NCBI GenBank assembly: GCA_014084085.1
Contig: NPFB01000163.1
Coordinates: 151,248-181,466, forward strand
DNA: 30,219 nucleotides
Source: Hondaea fermentalgiana
Lineage: Eukaryota > Sar > Bigyra > Thraustochytrida > Thraustochytriidae
Direction of reading: 5' to 3'
Below, piece after piece: positions 7,148-13,908 of this stretch (positions are counted from its first letter, which is position 1; each line of letters starts with the position of its first letter). The notes beneath the pieces were generated by a model. It was given only the letters and a program-made list of their open reading frames with translations, was not told the origin of the DNA and made no database searches. The position numbers and the translations under genes are program-made.

Positions 7148-9532
7148 ATGCCGCGCAGGTTCAAGAAAGGCGACATGGTGCGGCTGACGAATGATGGCTA
7201 CGCCTTGGAGGGCAAAGGCTACGACCGCACCGTGGGCAGATATCTGGGCGAAGTTGGGCGCGTCACCGAGGTCCTGACGCTGGGCTCCGGCAGCAATATG
7301 CACCACATTGTCACCGTTGATCGCTTTGGTTCTTCCTGGATTGACGAAGACGTCCTTTCTCCCGCGAACGAGAAGGCCGATGAAGTTGACGACACAGAAA
7401 ACCTCACGCGCGCCGAAGACGAGGACGCATCTCCCACATCAGGCGCCTCTGAGACTCTTGGCACGCCGCGCGCTGGCAACAATATGGGCGCGGCTTTCCT
7501 CAAGATCTTGCAAATGCTCGTGGAATCCGGAGATGAAGATGACGAAGCGGAGCAAGGCAAAGAGGCCGGGCAGGAAGACCGCACCGAAGACCCCGACCGA
7601 GGCGAACTGCTTAAAGGTGACTATGTCCAACTCGCAGTCAGTAAAAGCGAGCTGGAACGTCTCGCCGAAGGCCACGGCGGTTATGTTGACGACATGGGCG
7701 AATACTGCGGTTCTTATGGCTATGTGAGCAATGTGAGACGCAAGCAGAGTATAGTGCAGGTCACCTCAATGGGTCCCTGGTGGTACAACATAAGAGCCTT
7801 CCTCGTGGTGCGTCCGGTCGGCAAGCTCATCTTTGAGGGCAATCTTGTGCGGCTCACGACGAATTTGGAGAAACTCAGGTCTCAAGAGGGCTACTCGTCC
7901 ATCATGGACGAACATCTCGGCAAAATGGGCATTGCTACCAAGGTTGATATGACCAAGATGGTCTGCAAAGTGCAAGGCTTCGGTCACCTTTGGTACTCGC
8001 TCGAAGTGACCGAGCGCATCAAGATCCCGCCTGGACTCAGGTGTGTCAAGTCCAACAATTTTGTCGGCGACCATACCCTGAGGCCGTTTCGCACCACGCA
8101 CTCGATGTTCTGTTGCAAGATATGCTGGAAAAACCAGCCCGCGCAAAGCTGGCTCCTTAGCTGCAGGGAAGACGACTATGATCTATGCTGGTCATGCGCT
8201 GAGCCGAAGCTCGAAGAGCTCTTGCCGAACCCCTCGACCAGAGAAGAGTTTCAACCGTCGTCCACCAGACTCTCGCGCCGATCCTCTCCTCTTGCAACCA
8301 CAATACGTGGTTTGAGTCAAGCAACAGGTCGGCGCCAACGCTACAGCCGGCCTGCGGCCGGATCGGTGCTCATTTGCGTCGTTTCGCGACATAAAGACGT
8401 CAGTGAACAGACCATCGCGCTCTTAGAAGGCCACACCTTGGACGCGAGCGAAGGCAGGGCATATCTCTTGGGCTTGCCAGAGTTTGGTTCTGGGGACGGC
8501 ACAACAGAGGAGATACTTGCACGTCACGTTGAGCGCATCAAGCATTGCAACTGCATGGTGGTAATCGTGACTCCAGAGTACTTTCAAAGCGATATCTGTC
8601 TTCTAGAACTCGGAGTTGCGGCCCGCTACGACATCCCCGTCTTCCCTCTTGCCATCTGCAAGGACAGCGAGGGTGTCGATAACCCGGAGGTCATGCACCC
8701 AATTTGGAAAATTTTCAAGCAGGCCCAGGGCCACCTCACAAAGACGTCACAAATCTTTGGTGACCAGATTAAGTGGCGAAGATTCGATAGCGAACGGATG
8801 CAGGAACTTTGTTGTGGCACCGAGGACATCCTCAGAGGCGTGGAACGTCTACACCTCGCCACCCAAGGAGAAGTGCTGTTTATTTTTGGCCCTCTCGATA
8901 ATGCGAAGTGCATGCGTTCCAGGGCCGCCGATCTCCTGAAGCAGTTGCGTCCGACCTGCAGCAATCCGCGCGAGACTTTCCACCGCTTTTGGCTTCCTCG
9001 GCTCGGATTGGCCGCGCGTCACATGACCCACCTACCGCTCGCGGAAGGCATGGAATCGCATATTTTCCTGAGCCATGCATGGGGTGAGGACAAGAGGATA
9101 CACAGACGTGTACTGAATCTGAAAGAGTCCCTCCGTAAGCGTGGAATCACTGCCTGGGTCGACGAGGAGCAAATGCCCAAAGGCTCTCATATCCCGACTA
9201 CCATAGTTGAGGCAATAAAGGTTTCGCAGTTTGTTGGAGTTTGCGTCACGCAAGAGTATCTCCAAAAAAGTGATTATGACCCTGTCGGCGAAAACTATGT
9301 TTCCATAGAATATAATTGGGCAGCCGAACATCGCTTACGTCGAATTGTGCCCATTGTCATGGAGCCCGAGTTCGCGTCTGGTGATGGGGACTGGGGCGAA
9401 GGACTTCCAGCTTTGTTCCTTAAGAAATTGCTCAATATCCGCTACTGCTCCGAGGAAGACACAGTTGATAGAGTCGCTGAGCAAATTGAGGCGTACATTC
9501 TCGATAATGCGACTCGCAAGGGAACTATTTGA
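7148..9532 (+). CDS. Mind-bomb-type SH3 repeats, ZZ-like finger and two TIR domains, left copy
   Basis: The 794-aa protein starts at ATG 7148 in the context CAGCCAAG-ATG, shared with the paralogue. In order: three SH3_15/Mind-bomb REP-like repeats (about 5-70, 155-222, 227-291; GHGGYVDDMGEYCGSYG is the clearest); a ZZ/DC1-like zinc finger (about 293-351; Cys 323, 326, 339, 347, 350, with DYDLCWSC); a basic linker; TIR 1 (405 to ~560, VVIVTPEYF and CLLELG with Glu487); and TIR 2 (636 to ~785, HIFLSHAWG, ITAWVD, YVSIEY with Glu721). In TIR NADases a Glu at this position is catalytic, so one or both domains could be enzymes; a purely scaffolding role is also possible. An acidic linker (~75-155) separates the first two SH3 repeats. 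It has no signal peptide or membrane span, so it is probably an intracellular signalling protein. Confidence 0.9.
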   Translation: MPRRFKKGDMVRLTNDGYALEGKGYDRTVGRYLGEVGRVTEVLTLGSGSNMHHIVTVDRFGSSWIDEDVLSPANEKADEVDDTENLTRAEDEDASPTSGASETLGTPRAGNNMGAAFLKILQMLVESGDEDDEAEQGKEAGQEDRTEDPDRGELLKGDYVQLAVSKSELERLAEGHGGYVDDMGEYCGSYGYVSNVRRKQSIVQVTSMGPWWYNIRAFLVVRPVGKLIFEGNLVRLTTNLEKLRSQEGYSSIMDEHLGKMGIATKVDMTKMVCKVQGFGHLWYSLEVTERIKIPPGLRCVKSNNFVGDHTLRPFRTTHSMFCCKICWKNQPAQSWLLSCREDDYDLCWSCAEPKLEELLPNPSTREEFQPSSTRLSRRSSPLATTIRGLSQATGRRQRYSRPAAGSVLICVVSRHKDVSEQTIALLEGHTLDASEGRAYLLGLPEFGSGDGTTEEILARHVERIKHCNCMVVIVTPEYFQSDICLLELGVAARYDIPVFPLAICKDSEGVDNPEVMHPIWKIFKQAQGHLTKTSQIFGDQIKWRRFDSERMQELCCGTEDILRGVERLHLATQGEVLFIFGPLDNAKCMRSRAADLLKQLRPTCSNPRETFHRFWLPRLGLAARHMTHLPLAEGMESHIFLSHAWGEDKRIHRRVLNLKESLRKRGITAWVDEEQMPKGSHIPTTIVEAIKVSQFVGVCVTQEYLQKSDYDPVGENYVSIEYNWAAEHRLRRIVPIVMEPEFASGDGDWGEGLPALFLKKLLNIRYCSEEDTVDRVAEQIEAYILDNATRKGTI

Positions 9533-9888
9533 GCGGTGACGATGACCCAAGAAGGTCTTCGGTTTTCATTATATTGTATCCCCCCATGATTATATTCTTC
9601 AAAGAAATTGTTGTTGTTGATAGTTCTCTTTCTCCCTTTCGCCTTGACTTGTTTCCTTTGAAACTTTAGCCTTACGAATGTCAAGAGGGGAAGGTGCCCA
9701 AAGGGTCAGAGATTCAAAAGATAATGTACCGAATGGACACGAAGCGGGAACAATGGATTCCGTATCGCGCCCGCGTCATCAGAACGCGCTGAAGTTAGGA
9801 CCAGCACTCGGCCACGCCATAGGTCTACGCCAGAACTTTGGACCCATGACCTTTTAAGATTAGCGCATCTTTTGTATGCGGACCAGGT
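9533..9888. other. 3' flank of the TIR gene and end of the left arm
   Basis: The first ~140 bases match the right arm's TIR 3' flank, including CCCCCATGAT and a TTGTTGTTG stretch, and so belong to the inverted repeat. From about 9676 to 9888 the sequence is unique to this side. No gene was recognised here. Confidence 0.6.
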
Positions 9889-10024
9889 CATCACCGGCAG
9901 AACCGAAACGAGCAGGACTAACAACAGCAACAAGCAGCAACAACAACAAGTTGAGCAAGCCCAAATTAGCTCAAGCGAAAGCGTCGACACGACAAGCAAG
10001 AAACAAGAAGTCTCTGTGTGAAGA
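9889..10024 (+). promoter_or_regulatory. Promoter and first base of a second, plus-strand lipase copy
   Basis: This stretch is a near-identical inverted copy of 10629-10786, the upstream region of the minus-strand lipase gene, including its (TTG)n tract. The last base before the gap, A10024, aligns with the A of the lipase ATG. The natural reading is that a second lipase gene, on the plus strand, begins exactly where sequence is lost. Confidence 0.75.
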
Positions 10025-10124
10025 NNNNNNNNNNNNNNNNNNNNNNNNNNNNNNNNNNNNNNNNNNNNNNNNNNNNNNNNNNNNNNNNNNNNNNNNNNNN
10101 NNNNNNNNNNNNNNNNNNNNNNNN
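10025..10124. other. Assembly gap of exactly 100 N
   Basis: A run of 100 N is a conventional placeholder for a gap of unknown length. It interrupts the minus-strand lipase after codon 168 and hides the expected plus-strand copy. Reading frames drawn across it are artefacts. Confidence 0.97.
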
Positions 10125-10629
10125 TGGTGATGCTCTTGATCCAACTAGCCTTGCCTCCCGTAAACAGCGGATGCGGCACCTCACCTGCGGCAAGGGCAGC
10201 ATCCACCTCCGCCTGGTTTCCTTCATGTAACAGATGATCCAACATGCGAATCGTCATCCCGCCCATCGAGTGTCCAAGCATGTGCACAGGGTGATCCTCG
10301 TCCCACTCTGGGTACACGGCAGGCATATCCTTGCCATACCGGTCGTGATTGCACTTTGAGCTGTGCGCAATCCCATAGTCTACCTTGCCGCCCGTGAGCG
10401 AGGCGTACAGCTCGCATGCGCGATCCCAGTTGGAGTTGAATGGCGACACATCTGCAAGGACAGTCTGAAATCCTTCTCTCGCGAAAATCTCCGGCAACTT
10501 CCAGTTGCGTTGGAGATCAGAGAACATCTCGGTCTGCGAGACCCCAGTGAAGCCCTGCACAAAGACCACCACCTCGTTGTGGCTCTTCATCGTCGCCGCC
10601 ATCTCCTCGTCACTCACACGCGCCGCCAT
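10125..10629 (-). CDS. Bacterial-type triacylglycerol lipase, 5' part only (cut by gap)
   Basis: The start is the ATG at 10629; a GTG two codons upstream was not used. Only 168 residues are visible. They match the Staphylococcus/Geobacillus lipase group (family I.5/I.6), alpha/beta hydrolases that cleave ester bonds of triacylglycerols. VQGFTG (25-30) is the oxyanion-loop region, VSPFNSNWDRACELYASLTG (61-80) and KVDYGIAHS (82-90) are hallmark blocks, and GHSMGG (119-124) holds nucleophile Ser121. The catalytic Asp and His should lie in the missing C-terminal half; family members are usually near 390 aa. No signal peptide is visible, unlike secreted bacterial relatives. The gene is interrupted by missing data, not shown to be broken. 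Confidence 0.85.
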
Positions 10630-10786
10630 CTTCACACAGAGACTTCTTGTTTCTTGCTTGTCGTGTCGACGCTTTCGCTTGGGCTAGTTTGGGCTTGCTC
10701 AACTTGTTGTTGTTGTTGTTATTGTTGTTGTTGTTTGTTGCTTGTTGCTGTTGTTGGCCCTGCTCGTTTTGGTTCTGCCGGTGGTG
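10629..10786 (-). promoter_or_regulatory. Upstream region of the minus-strand lipase, inverted copy of 9889-10024
   Basis: The segment runs from the lipase ATG outward through GACTTCTTGTTTCTTGCTTG, a (TTG)n tract expanded relative to the other copy, and GCTCGTTTTGGTTCTGCC. Apart from the tract length it matches 9889-10024 in reverse complement almost base for base. A weaker third relative of the (TTG)n/TCGTTT-GGTT part lies at about 12649-12705. Confidence 0.75.
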
Positions 10787-11384
10787 GCATGCGCGTTTCG
10801 CTCACGCCTGGCAGGTCACCGGCCTCTGCATGTCGTCGCTCGCTCGCTCGCTCCCCGCTGCCTCTCATGCGATGGAAGCCGGAAAAGTCTTCATTTGGGA
10901 TGGGAGACGCCCACAACTTTAGGACCGTTATGGAGATTAAGATCGTTTCCGGGACCCGGTGGGCCTACTACGAGAACGACACTCCCGCAAAAGTGAAAAG
11001 AAACGAAAAGAAGACGTGAAAACGAAGAAAAAATAGAGCCAGGAAAAGCAACGGACGTCGACGATGCGGCGCATGGACGAAGCCAGCACGACGTGCTGGT
11101 AAGTTCGTGTTCACTGCATCGCATCTATGAGAGGCCCGAAAGATGCGACAGCGTTGCGAGCGTCATGCTAGATTCTATCTCTCTGGGCGTGCAGCATCTA
11201 GGAAGGAATTGCGGGATCGCAAAGTCCAGGTGGCCGTCTTCCCTGCGTCGTCAGCAACAATTTCTAGACTCTGTGCACATTTTCGTGCCGAGTAGCTCAA
11301 GTATACGTATATTCGATGCTCGCAGTGGAAGAAAGGCGCGAGATTTCGTTGCATCATAAAATCGTAGAAAGCTTCCTTTATCTT
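10787..11384. other. Stretch without a recognised gene; possible short spliced exon
   Basis: I see no recognisable protein. One feature stands out: a short ATG-initiated frame at 11064 runs into TGCTG-GTAAGT at about 11099-11104, a textbook 5' splice donor. A downstream AG at about 11230 would join it to a frame ending at 11359. The resulting product of about 50 residues resembles nothing I know, so this is only a possibility. A GCTC tetranucleotide run sits near 10840-10855. Confidence 0.25.
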
Positions 11385-11597
11385 TTATGGTCCTGAGGTT
11401 GAGGCTCCCGCGCTCCCCGAGCCAGCAGGCGCGGTAGGGGCGGCAGGTATAGCAGGGAAGCGGTGGCTCCCGATTGCGAGGACAGGTGCGACGGTTGCAG
11501 AAGGCGCAGCAGGCACGAAAGGCGCAGCAGGCACAGCAGGCACAGCAGGCACAGCAGGCGCAGCCGGGAGTCTGTGGTTTCCAATCACAGGCATCAT
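11385..11597 (-). CDS. Small Pro/Ala-rich protein with GxHRxPA motifs, copy 1
   Basis: The 70-aa ORF begins MMPVIGNHRLPAAPAV and is almost entirely Pro, Ala and Val, with short PAVPAVP repeats. It contains two occurrences of the motif IG(N/S)HR(L/F)PA. A second ORF on the same strand (12311-12589) starts the same way and repeats the motif, which argues that these frames are real or were recently so. The start chosen is the MM pair shared by both; the frame is open further upstream. The DNA is a low-complexity GCAGGCACA repeat, so a non-coding origin remains possible. No function can be assigned. Confidence 0.35.
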   Translation of the reverse strand: MMPVIGNHRLPAAPAVPAVPAVPAAPFVPAAPSATVAPVLAIGSHRFPAIPAAPTAPAGSGSAGASTSGP

Positions 11598-11853
11598 CCT
11601 CTTGGTTGCTTGATAGATCAGCGGCGAGCGCGTTGCTGGCGATGAAGACTTGCTGGAGTGGCGAGAATGTGTTGTGCCGTTTTGTGTCAGGCTTCTTGTG
11701 TTCATTCGTTGCGGGTCTGCTGGACGTTGTCGATGGTGTGGCGGACGTTGTCGATGGTGTGGCGGCTCGCGAGAAAGGCAGCCAAGCTCGTGCCAGCTGT
11801 CTCTTCGTTGCGCTCTTTGAGAAGGGCAGCTGACTGATGGACGATTTTTATTT

Positions 11854-12204
11854 TCATTTTTGAAAAAAAAAAAGCCCGCCAAAGAAAAAGAAATAAAATT
11901 GAGGGGAGAAGAGCCGGGTGACGATCTTCGTGAAACGAGAAACGAAGACGAGTACTATAGGCCCTACTTGCGATGCGCCGCCAAGATTCTGGGACTCCGT
12001 GCATCGACATTGAGATGGAAAGAAGTTGAACGCGCTGGCCTGGAGTTCTTGACCTTCTTGTGCGTCTTCGAGAGTTTGCCGCAAGCGCTTGGCTGCTGCT
12101 CTACTTCGTCGGCAGTAGCGCCGTGGAGGTGTCTTGCAACCTCTTATCGCCTGACACGAGAGCAAGCATGCTGCCACTGTTAGCAACCAAGTCAAGTCAA
12201 GCAT
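11854..12204 (-). CDS. Possible small secreted protein
   Basis: The 116-aa frame from ATG 12204 opens with a plausible signal peptide (MLDLTWLLTVAACLLSCQA) followed by a basic, Cys-containing stretch (CKTPPRRYCRRSRAAAKRLR). The C-terminal third becomes Phe-rich where the frame runs through an A/T tract, which looks non-coding. It lies between the two Pro/Ala-rich ORFs on the same strand, so it could also be an exon of a spliced gene. Treat it as a weak candidate. Confidence 0.2.
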   Translation of the reverse strand: MLDLTWLLTVAACLLSCQAIRGCKTPPRRYCRRSRAAAKRLRQTLEDAQEGQELQASAFNFFPSQCRCTESQNLGGASQVGPIVLVFVSRFTKIVTRLFSPQFYFFFFGGLFFFQK

Positions 12205-12310
12205 CAAGAAAAGACCAAGACAAGGCTACATCTATCGTACATCATCAGAAGCGCCAATCAAAAGAAGATATTTCATGCGTTGTGTAGGCATCATTCGCAG
12301 CTGTCCAGAG

Positions 12311-12589
12311 CTATTGCGATAAAGTAGGGTTTCCGCCGGCGGCAGGCTGGCCAGCGGCAGCAGGCGCCGCGGGCAGCGGCGGCATTCCTGGCGCAACTGG
12401 AAGCGCGGGCATCGCCGCTGCGGGGGCACCTGCCAGTACTGGCGCAGCAACAGCAGGCGCGGCTGCAGCGCCAACAGGAGCACCGGGAGCAGCATTGAGA
12501 CGGTGGCTCGCCAAGGAGATGGCAGGCGGCGCAGGGCCAGGAGGGGCGACAGCGGGGCGATGGCTTCCGATCTGGACAGCGGGCATCAT
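12311..12589 (-). CDS. Small Pro/Ala-rich protein with SHRxxA motifs, copy 2
   Basis: The 92-aa ORF begins MMPAVQIGSHRPAVAPPG and is about two-thirds Ala, Pro and Gly. A second motif copy, LASHRLNAAPGAP, follows. The shared MMP start, the IGSHR motif and the same strand link it to the 11385-11597 ORF about 0.7 kb away, suggesting a tandem pair. No signal peptide or fold is visible. The alternating Ala/Pro content could reflect a structural or secreted linker protein, but that is a guess. Confidence 0.35.
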   Translation of the reverse strand: MMPAVQIGSHRPAVAPPGPAPPAISLASHRLNAAPGAPVGAAAAPAVAAPVLAGAPAAAMPALPVAPGMPPLPAAPAAAGQPAAGGNPTLSQ

Positions 12590-13204
12590 GTTATCTCCTG
12601 ATTAGCTGAACGGGTGACACGCGCAAGATCGCTTCGATGTGGCTTGTAGTTCTTGTTGTTGTTGCTTGTTGAGTCGTTTCGGTTTTGGTGCCTCGCAACC
12701 ATGCGCGCTCCGGGCCTTGGTTGCTTGCAGATGCCCGCCGTGCTTATCTCCTTTGGCACGAATCCAAACTCGAAGAGTTGGTTCTCACCCGCAACTCAAA
12801 ATTGGAAAGAGAGGAGGAAAAAGAGCCACTCGCGATCTTCACCGAACAATGCAAAACAAGGAGTGATGGCCTGGCTGGCCACTGAGAGAAAGTATCGGAA
12901 ACGAGTTTGAGGACCCGCGTCTTTCCCGCAAGGTGGCCGCAGAACTTCGAAGTGTCTGTCGCCCTGGCCGGCGGTGCGAGTGGACGGGACGGACTGCACG
13001 GGTGGCGACGCGGCCGCGACGGCGTCTAGGATTGTCGTGCGCGTGCACTCGAGCGTCTGTTGGTTTGTCGCCGTGGCTGCAATCATAGCTTGATGATTGA
13101 GGATCGCAGGATCGCAGGATCGCGCCACGCTAGTAGACTAGGAAAGTCGCTTCCTTCTTCTTCTTCTTCTTCTTCTTCTTCTTCTTCTTCTCGCCTGCGC
13201 AACA
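12590..13204. other. Stretch without a recognised gene
   Basis: Three overlapping short plus-strand ORFs between 12639 and 12910 are not distinguishable from chance. A (TTG)n element at 12649-12705 resembles the lipase promoter. The (TTC)n tract at its end lies in the likely 5' leader of the 13205 gene. Confidence 0.4.
13155..13190 (+). repeat. (TTC)12 microsatellite
   Basis: Twelve uninterrupted TTC units end 14 bases before the ATG at 13205. It may act as a pyrimidine-rich leader or initiator-like element, or be neutral. Confidence 0.9.
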
Positions 13205-13456
13205 ATGACAAAGTACGGGTTGGCGAATGTGATCATAACCATCGCAATCGCCATGGCGCTGGCGAGCCAAGCGAGCGCGAGCGCGCTGCGATCCGCGACC
13301 GCCTCTGGAATGACGCAGAGCTCCACAGAGTGGCCGCAGGCCGACTTCGTCGAGGAAGAAGCCCGCGAAGACGAAGTGGATGATGAAACACTTCGAGGAC
13401 TGCTCTTTTATCTGCTCGGGCGACTGCATGGTCCGGCAAACTACATCACCGAGTAA
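13205..13456 (+). CDS. Small secreted or single-span protein (83 aa)
   Basis: The ATG has A at -3. The product opens with a convincing signal sequence (MTKYGLANVIITIAIAMALA then SQASASA), with an AxA-type cleavage site near residue 25. The mature part of about 58 residues is hydrophilic, with an acidic run (EEEAREDEVDDE, about 50-61), then an amphipathic or hydrophobic segment LRGLLFYLLGRL. No cysteines follow the signal peptide, so it is not a disulfide-rich peptide. I recognise no family. The gene stands alone, flanked by low-complexity DNA. Confidence 0.5.
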   Translation: MTKYGLANVIITIAIAMALASQASASALRSATASGMTQSSTEWPQADFVEEEAREDEVDDETLRGLLFYLLGRLHGPANYITE

Positions 13457-13908
13457 AGGCAAAGACTCTCGCAGCTTACAAGATTCTCTTCCCAAGAAAA
13501 CTGCTCGCAATCGAGCGTTTTCAATTTACTCGTCAAGCTTGAACAGTGGTACTCTCGGGATCTGCAACAGCAGTCTCGTGTGTCAACGGTGCGCTCTCGA
13601 GAGTCAACCATCTTATTTTTTGTTCTTGTTTTTCATTTTTTCTTACTTCTGGGCATCGACTTTAATACTCTCGGAGATCATTTCTCCTGCGGACAGTCCG
13701 CAGAGGCTGTCTGGCCTGGCCGCTTACAGACGCACGCCGAAGCAAAGACCTAGCATCTATCTGCTCACAAGGGGGGGGTAAAAAGACCAGCAAATTTGCG
13801 ATGCACGCATAGAACTACATGTGAGGCAAGTGCAAACGTCAAAATAGCTAGCTAGCTGGCTTGAGTTTGCTTGCTTAATGGCTTAGATGCTCGACAAAGC
13901 CCTCAAGC
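13457..13908. other. Intergenic stretch, no gene seen
   Basis: A T-rich tract (13614-13650) and a G run at 13771-13777 are the only notable compositions. GCTAGCTAGCTGGC at about 13849 is a short self-complementary motif near the 3' end of the Rpn6 gene. Confidence 0.5.

Larger units (their letters stand above)
1..9675 (+). repeat. Left arm of ~9.5 kb inverted repeat
   Basis: This arm carries HECT (+), GIMAP-MIB GTPase (-) and SH3/ZZ/TIR (+) and is matched, inverted, by the right arm. The outermost 33 bases are identical to the reverse complement of the window's right end, and the two HECT genes occupy exactly mirror-image coordinates. Recognisable homology continues through the 3' flank of the TIR gene to about 9675 (the stretch ACTTTAGCCTTA versus its right-arm counterpart), then stops. 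Divergence is uneven: some coding blocks are near-identical, others are below about 75% at protein level. The inner boundary is estimated by eye to within roughly 10-20 bases. The outer boundary is not visible because identity is still high at the window edge. Confidence 0.95.

Noticed and set aside
9706..10635. 309-codon minus-strand frame running through the N gap
   Set aside because: It joins the lipase 5' part to a promoter-derived inverted repeat across missing sequence and starts at a GTG. Only 10125-10629 is kept.
13130..13510. Lys-rich ORF across the (TTC)n tract on the minus strand
   Set aside because: It arises from translating the microsatellite and overlaps the better-supported secreted-protein ORF.
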